NCBI RefSeq assembly: GCF_001314325.1
Contig: NZ_CP009429.1
Location: 3,658,501-3,722,500, forward strand
Length of the DNA: 64,000 bases
From: Sphingopyxis macrogoltabida
Lineage (GTDB): Bacteria; Pseudomonadota; Alphaproteobacteria; Sphingomonadales; Sphingomonadaceae
Reading direction: 5' to 3'
Shown: piece by piece, positions 18,441-28,600 of the stretch
Numbering within the stretch: position 1 is the stretch's first letter
Layout of the letters: every line of letters begins with the position of its first letter
Made by a program: the position numbers and the translations under genes
Notes under the pieces: model-generated
Database searches by the model: none
What the model was told of the DNA's origin: nothing
The model's input: the letters and a program-made list of their open reading frames with translations, nothing else

Positions 18441-19348
18441 TACAGCTCGGGCACATGCATTTCCGGCGGGATCGGATGCCGTTCGTAATCGGCATGCCGC
18501 ACCCGCGCGGGCAGCACCACCTCAGGCCGCGCGACCTCCTGATAGGGGATCTGCGTCAGCAGATGTGCGATACAATTGAGCCGCGCCTTCTTCTTGTCGA
18601 CCGCCTCGACAACCCACCAGGGCGCCTCGGCGATATGCGTGCGCTCCAGCATATCTTCCTTCGCGCGCGTATAATCCTCCCAGCGCCGCCGCGATTCGAC
18701 ATCCATCGGCGACAGCTTCCACTGCTTCAGCGGATCGTGGATGCGCATCTGGAAACGGAACTGCTGCTCCTCGTCGGTGATCGAGAACCAGTATTTGACG
18801 AGGATGATCCCCGACCGCACCAGCATCCGCTCGAACTCGGGGACCGAGCGAAAAAATTCCTCGCACTCTTCCTCGGTGCAGAAACCCATCACCCGCTCGA
18901 CCCCGGCCCGGTTGTACCAGCTCCGGTCGAACAGCACGATCTCGCCCGCCGCCGGCAGATGCGGGACATAGCGCTGGAAATACCATTGCGTCCGCTCGCG
19001 CTCGCTCGGCGCGGGGAGCGCGACGACGCGGCAGACGCGCGGATTGAGCCGCTGGGTGATGCGCTTGATCGCACCGCCCTTGCCCGCCGAATCGCGTCCC
19101 TCGAACAATACCGCGACCTTCAGTCCCTGTTTCTGCACCCAGTCCTGCAGGACCACGAGTTCGTGCTGCAGCCGGAACAGTTCGCGGAAATAGAGGCGCC
19201 GGTCGAGCGCCTCGCGGTCGGGATGGTCCGACAGATCGTCGAGCAACGCCTCGAGCCGGCTTTCGTCCATCTCCATCTCCAGCTCCTCGTCGAAGCTGTC
19301 GGCGATTTCATCCTTGATGCGGTCGAGATCGGAAAGGCTGTCATCCAT
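18437..19348 (-). CDS. ppk2: Polyphosphate kinase 2 (PPK2 family)
   Basis: PPK2 enzymes transfer phosphate between polyphosphate and nucleoside (di)phosphates. Walker A GRDSAGKGGA (about 84-93), the lid region with PAPSERERTQWYFQRY, and Walker B FDRSWYNRAG (about 140-149) are intact. The single-domain length of 303 aa fits class I PPK2, which mainly makes NTP from NDP. The start at 19348 has an AGGAG site; the longer upstream frame lacks homology. It converges with the phosphate transporter and CorA-like genes. Confidence 0.93.
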   Translation of the reverse strand: MDDSLSDLDRIKDEIADSFDEELEMEMDESRLEALLDDLSDHPDREALDRRLYFRELFRLQHELVVLQDWVQKQGLKVAVLFEGRDSAGKGGAIKRITQRLNPRVCRVVALPAPSERERTQWYFQRYVPHLPAAGEIVLFDRSWYNRAGVERVMGFCTEEECEEFFRSVPEFERMLVRSGIILVKYWFSITDEEQQFRFQMRIHDPLKQWKLSPMDVESRRRWEDYTRAKEDMLERTHIAEAPWWVVEAVDKKKARLNCIAHLLTQIPYQEVARPEVVLPARVRHADYERHPIPPEMHVPELY

Positions 19349-19460
19349 GGCGAGGCTCCTGCTGCCTTCGCGCATCGCTATGACCACAAGATTGCCGGCC
19401 TGTGACAGGACGGCCGGGGGCGAGGCGTCGCGGCGCCATCCCCATCCCGGACCCGATAAA

Positions 19461-20687
19461 TCAAACGCTCGCGATCGCCGCATCCGGCACAACCGCACCC
19501 GCCTCATCGCCGAGATAGGGCGCGATCGCCGCGGCGAAGCGCGCGACATTGTCCTCGTTCAGGCCGGCGATGTTGATGCGGCCCGAGGCCGGCATATAGA
19601 TCGCATGCTGGGCGCGCAGCGCCTCGACCGCCGCGGCATCGATCGGCAACAGCGCAAACAGCCCCTGCTGATCCGCGATCGAGGCGAGCGCCGGATGGAT
19701 CGCCGCGAGCAGTGTGCGGAGCCGGTTGATGCGCGCACACATCGCATCGAGTTCGGCGCGCCATTCGGCCGCCAGATCGTCATCCTCGAGGATGACGCGG
19801 ACGACCGCAGCGCCATGATCGGGCGGCATCGACCACAGGCTTCGCGCCAGCACGAGCATCGTGTCGCGCACCGCCGCGCCGGTTTCGGGCGTGGCGGACT
19901 GGACCCAAAGCGCCCCGACCCGTTCGCGATAGAGCGCGAAATTCTTGTCGCAGCTATAGGCCAGCAACGCCTCGGGGACGGCCGCAAGCAGCGTGCGCGT
20001 GCCCGCAGCATCGGCATCGAGGCCCCTGCCGAGGCCCTGATAGGCAAGGTCGACAAAGGGGATCAGGCGGCGCTCGGCCAGCTTGGCGACGAGGCGCTGC
20101 CACTGGTCCGGCGACAGCGCGGTGCCGGTCGGATTGTGGCAGCAGCCGTGCAAAAGGACGACATCGCCCGGGGCAGCCGCATCGAGGCTGGAGAGAAAGG
20201 CCTGCTCGTCGATCCCGGCCGTTTCGGCATCGAAATAGGCATGGTGCCGAACGGTCAGCCCGGCCTCGCGGAAGATCGGCCCATGGTTGGGCCAGGTCGG
20301 CGTTCCCACCCAGATGGTGCCCGCCCCGGACCGCGCGAGCAGTTCGGCGCCCAGGCGCAAAGCTCCCGTGCCGCCCGGCGTCTGCACCCCGGTGATGCGG
20401 TCGCTGGCCGCGAGTTCGGGCCCCAGCGCGATCCCGGCCAGCAGGTCGGTAAAGCGCTGGTCGCCCTCGGCGCCCAGATAGGCTTTCGACGGCTGCGCGG
20501 CGAGCAGACGCGCCTCGGCCTGCTTGACCGCGCGCATGACGGGCGTCGCGCCCGACGCGTCGCGATAGACGCCGACCCCGACATCGATCTTGTCGGGCCG
20601 TGGATCGGCGCGGTGCATGCCGATGACCGCGAGCAGCGCATCGGGCGGCTGGCGGTCGAGCGCACCGAAGAGCTGACCGCCGCTCAT
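19461..20687 (-). CDS. tyrB: Aromatic amino acid aminotransferase (class I/II, AAT type)
   Basis: This PLP-dependent aminotransferase belongs to the aspartate/aromatic Ia group. Conserved parts are VGVYRD, the substrate loop SKAYLGAEGD, HNPTGTAL with the PLP-contacting Asn, DLAYQG, and the Schiff-base Lys248 in SCDKNFALYRERVG. The length is 408 aa. The start overlaps the phhA stop as ATGA, so it is coupled to phenylalanine hydroxylase and probably transaminates tyrosine or phenylalanine in their catabolism. Confidence 0.88.
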   Translation of the reverse strand: MSGGQLFGALDRQPPDALLAVIGMHRADPRPDKIDVGVGVYRDASGATPVMRAVKQAEARLLAAQPSKAYLGAEGDQRFTDLLAGIALGPELAASDRITGVQTPGGTGALRLGAELLARSGAGTIWVGTPTWPNHGPIFREAGLTVRHHAYFDAETAGIDEQAFLSSLDAAAPGDVVLLHGCCHNPTGTALSPDQWQRLVAKLAERRLIPFVDLAYQGLGRGLDADAAGTRTLLAAVPEALLAYSCDKNFALYRERVGALWVQSATPETGAAVRDTMLVLARSLWSMPPDHGAAVVRVILEDDDLAAEWRAELDAMCARINRLRTLLAAIHPALASIADQQGLFALLPIDAAAVEALRAQHAIYMPASGRINIAGLNEDNVARFAAAIAPYLGDEAGAVVPDAAIASV

Positions 20688-21544
20688 GCGGCCTGCTCGC
20701 GTGCATAGCGCTGCGTGCCGCGCGTATAGACATGGTCGGTCGGCAGGATCGCTTCGATCTCGATATCCTCCTGCCCTTCCAGCTCGGCATAAAGCGGGCC
20801 GAAATCGGTGTTGAGCGTCTGGTCGAGAAGATCCTCGAAGCTGTCGATGACGAAATAATTCTGCTGGAAATCGTCGATGCGATATTTGGTCCGCATCAAG
20901 CGCCGCAGGTCGAAACCGATCCGGTTCGGCGACGGATCGTCGAGCGCGAAGACCGACTCGGTATAGGAAGAGACGATACCGGCGCCGTAAAGCTTCAGCC
21001 CGCCTTCGGAACGGACGAGGCCGAATTCGACAGTGTACCAATAGAGGCGTGCGAGCTTTTCGATGACGCCCGCCTGCGCGGCGCGGCGGCCCCCTTCGCC
21101 ATAGGCCTGCATATAATCGGCGAAGACCGGGTGCGCGAGCAGCGGCACATGGCCGAAGACATCGTGGAACACATCGGGTTCCTGCAAATAGTCGAGCTGA
21201 TCGGGACGCCGGATGAAATTGCCCGAGACGAAGCGGCGATTGGCGAGATGGTCGAAAAACACGTCGTCGGGGACGAGGCCGGGCACTGCGACGACCTGCC
21301 ATCCGGTCGCCTTCATCAGCCGTTCGGACAATTCGTCGAAATCGGGGATGCCCGGTTTCGACAGGCGCAGCATATCGAGGCCGTCGATGAATTCGGGTGT
21401 CACGCGGCCCGGCAGCAACCGCGCCTGACGGTCGAACAGCGTGTCCCAGGTCGCATGATCCTCCGCCGTATAGGCGTCCCAATCCTGCGGGATGGTCCAA
21501 TCCGCGGCGGTGCCGTCGGGGCGAGTGAGGATGTCCTGTGCCAT
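20684..21544 (-). CDS. phhA: Phenylalanine-4-hydroxylase
   Basis: This iron- and pterin-dependent monooxygenase converts phenylalanine to tyrosine. The iron ligands can be seen as His127 and His132 in PDVFHDVFGHVPLL and Glu173 in WYTVEFGL. It is a 286-aa single catalytic domain without an ACT domain, as in bacterial enzymes. It is first in an operon with tyrB and divergent from an Lrp-type regulator, which probably controls it. No pterin recycling gene (phhB) is in the window. Confidence 0.95.
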   Translation of the reverse strand: MAQDILTRPDGTAADWTIPQDWDAYTAEDHATWDTLFDRQARLLPGRVTPEFIDGLDMLRLSKPGIPDFDELSERLMKATGWQVVAVPGLVPDDVFFDHLANRRFVSGNFIRRPDQLDYLQEPDVFHDVFGHVPLLAHPVFADYMQAYGEGGRRAAQAGVIEKLARLYWYTVEFGLVRSEGGLKLYGAGIVSSYTESVFALDDPSPNRIGFDLRRLMRTKYRIDDFQQNYFVIDSFEDLLDQTLNTDFGPLYAELEGQEDIEIEAILPTDHVYTRGTQRYAREQAA

Positions 21545-21607
21545 GCGCCGATAATGCCGCGTTACGGCGGAAATTGCTTTTCAAAATCGCGCCGATTATG
21601 GCATATC

Positions 21608-21649
21608 TTGAAACAGGAATTTCCCATTTTCTAAAAAATTGAAACAGGA
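21608..21649. promoter_or_regulatory. Direct repeats of TTGAAACAGGA, candidate Lrp binding sites
   Basis: TTGAAACAGGA occurs at 21608-21618 and again at 21639-21649, exactly 31 bp apart (about three helical turns), between phhA and the divergent Lrp gene. Such phasing is common for cooperative Lrp/AsnC binding. The second copy overlaps one candidate TTG start of the regulator. Confidence 0.45.
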
Positions 21650-22109
21650 TTCGATCTTGGATGCAATAGACCGAAGAATCGTTGCAGAGCTGCAGCGCGA
21701 CGCATCGCTCAGCCATGCCGAGCTGGGCGAGCGCGTCGGCGCGTCGAGCGCATCCTGCTGGCGCCGCGTGCGGGCGCTGGAGGACGCAGGCATCCTCACC
21801 GGCCATGTCCGTCTGGTCGACCCCGCCCGGATCGGGCGCGGCGTCACCGTGCTGTGCAATATCCGGGTGCGCAGCCACAGTATCGACGACCGGATCAGTT
21901 TCGAGCAATTCGTCCAATCCTGTCCCGAAATCGTCGAATGCTTCTCGATGTCGGGCGACTGGGATTATCTGCTGCGCGTCGTGGTCGCCGACGTCGCCGG
22001 TTATAACAGCTTCCTGATGGACACCGTGCTGGCGCATCCGGCGGTCGCCGGGGGCTCTTCGCATTTCGCGCTGGGAACGACCAAATACACGACCGCCCTG
22101 CCGATCTGA
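21639..22109 (+). CDS. Lrp/AsnC-family transcriptional regulator
   Basis: It has an N-terminal winged helix-turn-helix (DAIDRRIVAELQRDASLS, then VGASSASCWRRVRALEDAGI) and a C-terminal RAM/ACT-like ligand domain (SGDWDYLLRVVVADVAGYNSF). The length is 156 aa from a TTG at 21639. A second TTG at 21657 (MDAIDRR, AGGA site eight bases upstream) is equally plausible and would leave both direct repeats upstream of the gene. Its divergence from phhA-tyrB suggests that it senses an aromatic amino acid, like PhhR/HpdR-type Lrp regulators. This is inference. Confidence 0.87.
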   Translation: MKQDSILDAIDRRIVAELQRDASLSHAELGERVGASSASCWRRVRALEDAGILTGHVRLVDPARIGRGVTVLCNIRVRSHSIDDRISFEQFVQSCPEIVECFSMSGDWDYLLRVVVADVAGYNSFLMDTVLAHPAVAGGSSHFALGTTKYTTALPI

Positions 22110-22139
22110 CCGGGCCCTCTCCCTGTCCGGCCTGCCGGC

Positions 22140-23477
22140 TCAGGCGAGGCGCTTGAGCGCTTCGCCCAGCGTCGAGACGATCCGGTCGATATGCCCGGTC
22201 TCGGCGATCAGCGGCGGCGACAGCGCGACGATGTCGCCCGTCACGCGGATCAGCAGGCCGCGTTCGAAACAGTCGACGAACAGGTCATAGGCCCGCTCGC
22301 CGGCCGCGCCGTCACGGGACGCGAGTTCGATCCCCGCGACAAGGCCGATGGTGCGGATGTCGATCACATGTGGCAGGCCGCGCAGGCTGTGCATCGCCTC
22401 GCTCCAGTCCGGCGCGATATCGCCGGCTCGCGTCAACAGCCCTTCGCCGGCATAGATGTCGAGCGCCGCGAGCCCCGCCGCACAGGCGACGGGATGTCCC
22501 GAATAGGTATAGCCATGGAACAGTTCGATCTGCGCCTCGGGACCGTGCATCAGGGCATCGTGGACCGCGCGGCTCGCGAACACCGCGCCCATCGGGATGC
22601 AGCCGTTGGTAAGCCCCTTGGCCGTCGTCACCAGATCGGGGACCACCCCGAAATAATCGACGGCGAAGGGCGCGCCGAGCCGTCCGAAACCGGTGATCAC
22701 CTCGTCGAAGATCAGGAGGATGCCGTGGCGGGTGCAGATTTCGCGCAGCCGCTCGAGGTAATTTACGGGCGGCAGCAGCACACCGGTCGACCCGGCCACC
22801 GGCTCGACGATCACCGCCGCGATCGTCTCGGCGCCGTGCAGCGCGACCAGCCGCTCGAGATCGTCGGCCAGTTCGGCGCCATGCTCGGGCAGGCCCCGGC
22901 TGAACGCGTTGCGCGCCGGATCGTGCGTGTGACGCAGATGGTCGGTCCCCGGCAGTTGCGGAAACACCCGCCGGTTGTTGACGAGACCGCCCACCGAAAT
23001 GCCGCCGAAGCCGACGCCATGATAACCGCGCTCGCGGCCGATCAGGCGGGTGCGCGTGCCCTGGCCGGTCGCCCGCTGATAGGCGACCGCGATCTTGAGC
23101 GCGGTATCGACCGCCTCCGACCCCGACCCCGCGAAAAAGACGCGGTCGAGCCCCGCGGCCGGTCCGCCGGGCGCGATCGCCGCAAGCCGCTCGGCGAAGT
23201 CGAACGCGATCGGGTGGCCCATCTGGAAGCTCGGGGCATAATCCATCGTGTCGAGCTGGCGCGCCACCGCTTCGCTGATCTGGCGCCGGCCGTGACCGGC
23301 GTTGACACACCACAGCCCGGCGGTGCCGTCGAGCACCTCGCGGCCGTCGACGCTCGTATAATACATCCCCTGCGCCGCCGAGAGCAGGCGCGGCGCCGCC
23401 TTGAACTGGCGGTTGGCGGTAAACGGCATCCAATAGGCGTCGAGCGACGGCGCATTGGCGGGCGGTATATCGGGCAT
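22140..23477 (-). CDS. Omega-amino acid:pyruvate aminotransferase (class III)
   Basis: This is a fold-type I PLP aminotransferase of the beta-alanine/omega-amino acid:pyruvate group. Features include YWMPFTANRQFK near the N-terminus, GSGSEAVDTALK, the Asp of IFDEVITGFGR, and the PLP-binding Lys287 in TTAKGLTNG. The length is 445 aa from the ATG at 23477, which has an AAGGA site. It is divergent from an XRE-cupin regulator that probably controls it. The substrate (beta-alanine, GABA or another amine) cannot be fixed from sequence. Confidence 0.9.
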   Translation of the reverse strand: MPDIPPANAPSLDAYWMPFTANRQFKAAPRLLSAAQGMYYTSVDGREVLDGTAGLWCVNAGHGRRQISEAVARQLDTMDYAPSFQMGHPIAFDFAERLAAIAPGGPAAGLDRVFFAGSGSEAVDTALKIAVAYQRATGQGTRTRLIGRERGYHGVGFGGISVGGLVNNRRVFPQLPGTDHLRHTHDPARNAFSRGLPEHGAELADDLERLVALHGAETIAAVIVEPVAGSTGVLLPPVNYLERLREICTRHGILLIFDEVITGFGRLGAPFAVDYFGVVPDLVTTAKGLTNGCIPMGAVFASRAVHDALMHGPEAQIELFHGYTYSGHPVACAAGLAALDIYAGEGLLTRAGDIAPDWSEAMHSLRGLPHVIDIRTIGLVAGIELASRDGAAGERAYDLFVDCFERGLLIRVTGDIVALSPPLIAETGHIDRIVSTLGEALKRLA

Positions 23478-23629
23478 GTCGGCTTCCTTGTTTATCCGGC
23501 GCTTAGAGAAGCCCGTCAAAGCAGGCGCAACAAGCCCTTTACTTCGTCGCACGCCGGTGACGGATTTTCATGCTTTCTGCCACAGCCTGTTGCGATATAT
23601 CGAACAGCTGCAACATAAGGAAGCAATGG

Positions 23630-24178
23630 ATGAGCGTCGATGTCGGGGCGAGGCTGCGATTTGTTCGGACCCAATATGGCCTGTCGCAGCGCCAGCTCGC
23701 CAAAAAGGCGGGCGTGACCAACTCGACGATCTCGCTCATCGAGGCGAACCAGACCAACCCGTCGGTCGGCGCGTTGAAACGCATCCTCGACGGCATCCCG
23801 ATCGGCCTCGCCGAATTTTTCGCGATCGAGCCCGATCGCCCGGCGCAGATATTCTATCGCGCCGACGAACTGACCGAGATCGGCAAGGGGCCGGTCTCCT
23901 ACCTCCAGATCGGCCGCAGCGCGGCGGGGCGTGCCCTGCAAATCCTGAAGGAACGCTATGAGCCGGGCGCGGATTCGGGGCGCATCGCGCTCGTCCACGA
24001 AGGCGAAGAGGGCGCGATCATCATCAGCGGGCGGCTGGAGGTAACGGTCGACGACGAGCGCAGCATTCTCGGCCCCGGCGACGCCTATTATTTCGACAGC
24101 CGCCGGTCGCATCGCTTCCGCTGCGTGGGGCCCGAGCCTTGCGAACTGGTCAGCGCCTGCACGCCGCCGACATTCTGA
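23630..24178 (+). CDS. XRE-cupin transcriptional regulator (PuuR-like)
   Basis: An N-terminal HTH_3 (LRFVRTQYGLSQRQLAKKAG followed by TNSTISLIEANQTNPS) is joined to a C-terminal cupin (HEGEEGAIIISGRLEV, LGPGDAYYFDSRRSHRF). This layout is shared with PuuR and related regulators of polyamine and amine catabolism. It has 182 residues from the ATG at 23630 behind AAGGA. It is divergent from the omega-aminotransferase, so control of amine or beta-alanine use is likely. Confidence 0.88.
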   Translation: MSVDVGARLRFVRTQYGLSQRQLAKKAGVTNSTISLIEANQTNPSVGALKRILDGIPIGLAEFFAIEPDRPAQIFYRADELTEIGKGPVSYLQIGRSAAGRALQILKERYEPGADSGRIALVHEGEEGAIIISGRLEVTVDDERSILGPGDAYYFDSRRSHRFRCVGPEPCELVSACTPPTF

Positions 24179-24341
24179 TTTCCCGCGAACCCCGGCGATG
24201 ATTTGAGCGGCCGCCACCACCGCGCGAGCCGCCACGCCACAGCTATCAGCCTTTGTCATCATTCGGACGAACTTCGTCACCGGACAAGCGCCCCGCCCCA
24301 ACCCTAGATCATCGCGAACGCAACGATCGACGGAAGAGGCC

Positions 24342-25628
24342 ATGGCGAAACGATTTTTTTCCTGCACCGCACCGCTGCTCATCGCCGTGCTCGCGCCGCA
24401 TGGCGCCGCACAGGCGCAGGACCCGGCGGCGGCGACCGCCGCTTATGACGCGCTGGCGGCCGAAGCCGCAACGCGGGCCGGCGATCCCGATTTCGACTAT
24501 CGTCTCGGCATCGCCGCGCTCGATGCGGGGCGCTACGGCGAAGCGGTGATCGCCTTCCAGCGCGTGCTCGCGGTCCAGCCGGAGAACGCCCCGGCGCGCG
24601 CCGAACTCGCCCGCGCCTATGCACTGGCCGGCGATATCGACACCGCGCGGCAGGAATTCGCCACCGTCGTCGACGACCCCAGCCTGCCCGACCCGGTGCG
24701 CCAGCGCTTCACCGGCTTCGTGCGGCAGTTCGACAAGCAGATCGCGGGCGGCGGTTCCGACGTGTCGGGCTTTATCGACGCCCGCGCCGGTTACGACGAC
24801 AATATCAACGCCGCGACCGACCTCAACACCATCGTCATCCCGCTGTTCAGCTTCCTCGGCCCCGGCACGCTGGGCCCCGGTGCGGTGGCGCAGGGCGACG
24901 AATATTACGAGATCCAGGGCGGTGTTTCCGCCGTCACCGCGATCGGGCGGCAGGACCGGCTGTTCGCAAGCGCGCTCGGCAACTGGCGCGATAATTTCGA
25001 CAGCCGCCGTTTCGATCAGGCGGCGCTGACCGGGACCGCCGGCTATGCGCACAGCTTTGCCAATCGCGACGTCGTGTCCCTGTCGGGGCAGGTGCAGAAA
25101 TTCTGGCTCGGCCACGATGGCTATCGCACCGCCTATGGCGTCATCGGCCAATATACCAAGACGCTGAGCGGCGGCCGCGCGCTGACGCTGTCGGCGCAGT
25201 GGAACCGGCTCGATTACGACGGCGCGCCGACGCGCGATGCCGATCGCTATGCCGTCGGCATCGGCTATGTCACCCGCACCATCGCCGCCGGCCTGTCGGG
25301 CGGCAAGGAAGAGACGCGCCGTGCCGCGGGCGATGCCGAATCGAACTGGTTCGTCGGCGCCAATATCGGCGGCGAGTTCCCGGTCGCGAACCGCATCGCG
25401 CTCGTCGCCGGCGCCGCCTTCGACCTGCGCCGCTACGATCAGGCCGATGCGCTGTTCCTCGTCGAGCGGGGCGACGAGCGGCTCGACCTCACCGCGGGGA
25501 TCAAGGTCGCGCTGACCGATACCCTCTTCCTCCAGCCGCGCGCCACCTGGACGCGCAACTGGAGCAACATCGCCCTTTACGATTACGAGCGCTGGACTGC
25601 CTCGCTCGGCCTTCGCCTCGAATTCTGA
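24342..25628 (+). CDS. Slam-like outer membrane protein (type XI secretion), TPR plus DUF560-type barrel
   Basis: A signal peptide (cleavage after AQAQ) is followed by a TPR-like region (YRLGIAALDAGRYGEAVIAFQRVLAVQPENA, about residues 52-85). A ~290-residue beta-barrel comes next, beginning SGFIDARAGYDDNINAATDL and ending in an aromatic C-terminal residue (RLEF). This is the layout of Slam/type XI proteins, which move specific cargo with TbpB-like barrels across the outer membrane. The next gene, 21 bp downstream, encodes a protein with two such barrels, which supports the call. The 428-aa length is slightly short for the family. Confidence 0.8.
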   Translation: MAKRFFSCTAPLLIAVLAPHGAAQAQDPAAATAAYDALAAEAATRAGDPDFDYRLGIAALDAGRYGEAVIAFQRVLAVQPENAPARAELARAYALAGDIDTARQEFATVVDDPSLPDPVRQRFTGFVRQFDKQIAGGGSDVSGFIDARAGYDDNINAATDLNTIVIPLFSFLGPGTLGPGAVAQGDEYYEIQGGVSAVTAIGRQDRLFASALGNWRDNFDSRRFDQAALTGTAGYAHSFANRDVVSLSGQVQKFWLGHDGYRTAYGVIGQYTKTLSGGRALTLSAQWNRLDYDGAPTRDADRYAVGIGYVTRTIAAGLSGGKEETRRAAGDAESNWFVGANIGGEFPVANRIALVAGAAFDLRRYDQADALFLVERGDERLDLTAGIKVALTDTLFLQPRATWTRNWSNIALYDYERWTASLGLRLEF

Positions 25629-25649
25629 TCCGGACCGGGAGAGACGACC

Positions 25650-28600
25650 ATGACGCACAACCCCCAGCTTCGCCCCCAACTTCGGCTCGCCACCGCCCTG
25701 CTCGTCGGCGCGTCGAGCCTCTCGCTCGCCGCCCCGGCCTTTGCCGGCGACCTGCTCTTTTCCTCGAAAGGCGACAAGAGTTTCGAATTCGGCGCCCGCG
25801 TCAACCAGCTCGACGGGCTGAAGCAGGTCCGGCTCGACGACGGCGCGGTCGTTTCGGTGCTCGGCGTCGCCGACTATCGCATCGACACCGACGGCTCGGT
25901 GCATCTCTATGCCGGCAGCCTGACCGTCGCGGGCGGCGACGGCACGACGATCGTGCGCATGCCCGACGGGGTCGAGGGCCGCATCGCCGGCCGCGCGTCG
26001 GCGGCGACCTTCAGCGTCGGCGCCGACGGCAAGGGCCGCGGCCATGTGCTGACCGGTGCGGTCGATATCGGTCCGGCGGACGCACCGCGCCGCTTTGCCG
26101 CAGGCCAGCTGTTCGCCTTCGCGCCCGGCGAACGCGCGCAACAGGTCGTCTCGAACGGCGCGCAGGCGACGCCGGCGGCCAGCGATGCGGCGGATGCCCC
26201 TATCGCCGACATGCGCGCGGGCGGCCCCGTGGCGGCGGCAGCGAACGGCGTGCCGGTGACGCTCGGCGATGCGCTGGCGGCGGCGGGCGCATCGAGCGAT
26301 GTGCTCGCGGCGGCGCGCCGCGTCGATGCGGCGGTCGCCAACCCGGCGATCGAAAGCTTCCCCAGCGGCGACCTGGCGTTGCTCGTCGCCGGCGCGGCGG
26401 GGCTCGAACATGCCTATGGCGGCACGCCCTTTCCGGGCGCGCAGGCCGACATCATCCGCACCTATCTGGCGCATCTCGCCGCCGGCCGCTCGGGGGCCGA
26501 TTTCCTTACCGCCTATGCGGGTTTCCTCGGCCAGTACCTCGACCTGCTCCGTTCGAACGCCGCGCCGTCGAGCTTCGGCAGCGCCAGCCTCGCCGACATC
26601 AACGCCTTCATCGCCTATGCCGGGTGTACCGGCCGGCTCGGCCAGCTCGGCGCGCAGGATCGTGTCCTCGCCGACGCCTATCTCGCCTTCCTGCAGGGCG
26701 GCGGCAGCCCCGACCGCTTCGGCCGCAACTTCACCGACCTGACCGCCGCCTATTTCGCCTTCATCCGCGGCGGCGGCAATCCCGCCGACTTCGGTCAGGC
26801 GAGCGCGGCGACGATCGACGCCTATATCCGCTTCCTCGCCGACAGCGGGCTCGTCCAGCGGCTCCGGGCCACCGACCGGGCGCTGCTCGCCGCCTATCTC
26901 GGCAACGGCGGCATCGCCTTTGCGGCCGAATATCGCGCCGCACTCGACGCCTATTTCGCTTTCCTCGCCAGCGGCCGCCTGCCCAGCGCCTATGGCGCGC
27001 TCGATGCCGCGACGCTGCGCAGCTATCTCGAAACGCTCGCCGATGCGGGGCTGCTCGATACCGTCGCGGGCGACCGGGCGGCCTTCTATTCGGCCTATCT
27101 CGCCTTCCTGCGCGGCGGCGGAGCCCCCGATGCCTTTGCCGGCCTCCCCGCCAACATCTTCGCGGGCTATGCGAACCAGCTCGACGCCTATTTCGCTTTC
27201 CTCGCCGCCGGCAATTTGCCGTCGGACTATGACGGCGCCGACATCGAACAGCTTCGCGCCTACCTCGCCGCCCTGCAGGCGGGCGGCGCGCTCGACCGCT
27301 TCCTTGGCGACCGCACCGAATTCTTCGCTGCCTATCTCGCTTTCCTGCAGGGCGGCGGGCAGCCGAACGCCTTTCCCGGGCTGAACGCGAACATCTTCGC
27401 CGGCTATGCCGATGCGCTCGCCGCCTACTACGCCTATCTCGCGAACGGCGGCGTGCCTTCCGCCTATGGCGCACTGACGCAGGAAACGATCCGCGCCTAT
27501 ATCGCGGCGCTGCAGGGGGCGGGGGCAAGCAACGCCTTTCTGGCCGAACTCGCGGGCTTCTACAGCGACTATTTCGCTTTCCTCGCGGGCGGCGGCAATC
27601 CCGACAATTTTGCGGGCCTGCCGGTACCGCCGGATTTCGCGGCGTTCGCCGCCGCGCTCAATGCCTACGCCGCCTTTCTCGCCGCGGGCGGGCTGCCCGC
27701 GGACTATGATGCGCAGCAACTGGCGACGCTGGAGACCTATCTCGCCAGCATCACCGGATCGGGACAGGCGGCGAGCTTGCTCGGCGCCAACGCCGACCTG
27801 CTCAACGCTTATTTCGCCTATCTCGCCGGGGGCGGCACGCCCAACGGTTTCAGCGGGCTGCCCATTTATAGCAATTACGTCTCGGCGCTGAATGCCTATT
27901 ACGCCTTCCTTGCCGGGGGCGGGTTGCCCGCCGATTATACCGCGCTGACGCCGGCCCAGATCAGGGCCTATCTCTCGGCGCTGAACGGCGCTGGCGGCTT
28001 CGCCAGCCACGCCGGGCTCGACGCCTTTTTCACCGGATATTTTGCCTTTATCGCGGGCGGCGGCAACCCCGCTCAGTTCGCCGGGCTACCGGTCTACGCC
28101 GATTATGTGACGGCGTTGAACGCCTATTATGCCTTCCTTGCGGCAGGCGGCCTGCCCACCGAATATACTGCGCTGACGCAGGCGCAGATCAGCGCCTATC
28201 TCGCGGCGCTGAACGGGGCCGGTGGCTTCACGAGCCACGCCGGGCTCGACGCCTTCTTCGCCCAATATTACGCCTTCCTCGCCGCCGGCGGCGATCCGGT
28301 CGAATATGGCGGTTTGCCGGTGTACAGCGACTATCTGGCCGCGGTGCAGGCTTATTACAGCTTCCTCCTCGGCGGCGGCCGTCCGTCCGAATATACGGCG
28401 CTGACGCCCGAGCAGATCGAGACCTATCTGGCGCTGCTCGACGGGGCGGGTGTGCTTGACGACCGGCTCTCCGGACCGATCCTCGCCTTCCTGACCGGCT
28501 ATCTCGCCTATCTCGAAACCGGCGGCGATCCCGACCAGTTTGCGGGCCTGCCCGATCCCGGCGGTCCCGACAATCCGCAATATGCCGGCGGCTTTCCCAG

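Noticed and set aside
20688..22064. Extension of the tyrB frame far upstream to give an 867-codon fusion
   Set aside because: The extra part lies over phhA and lrp on other frames and has no homology; the coupled ATGA start at 20687 explains tyrB.
26670..28560. CRISPR-like array
   Set aside because: The repeats are long, coding, in frame and degenerate; they form a protein repeat domain, not short repeats with spacers.
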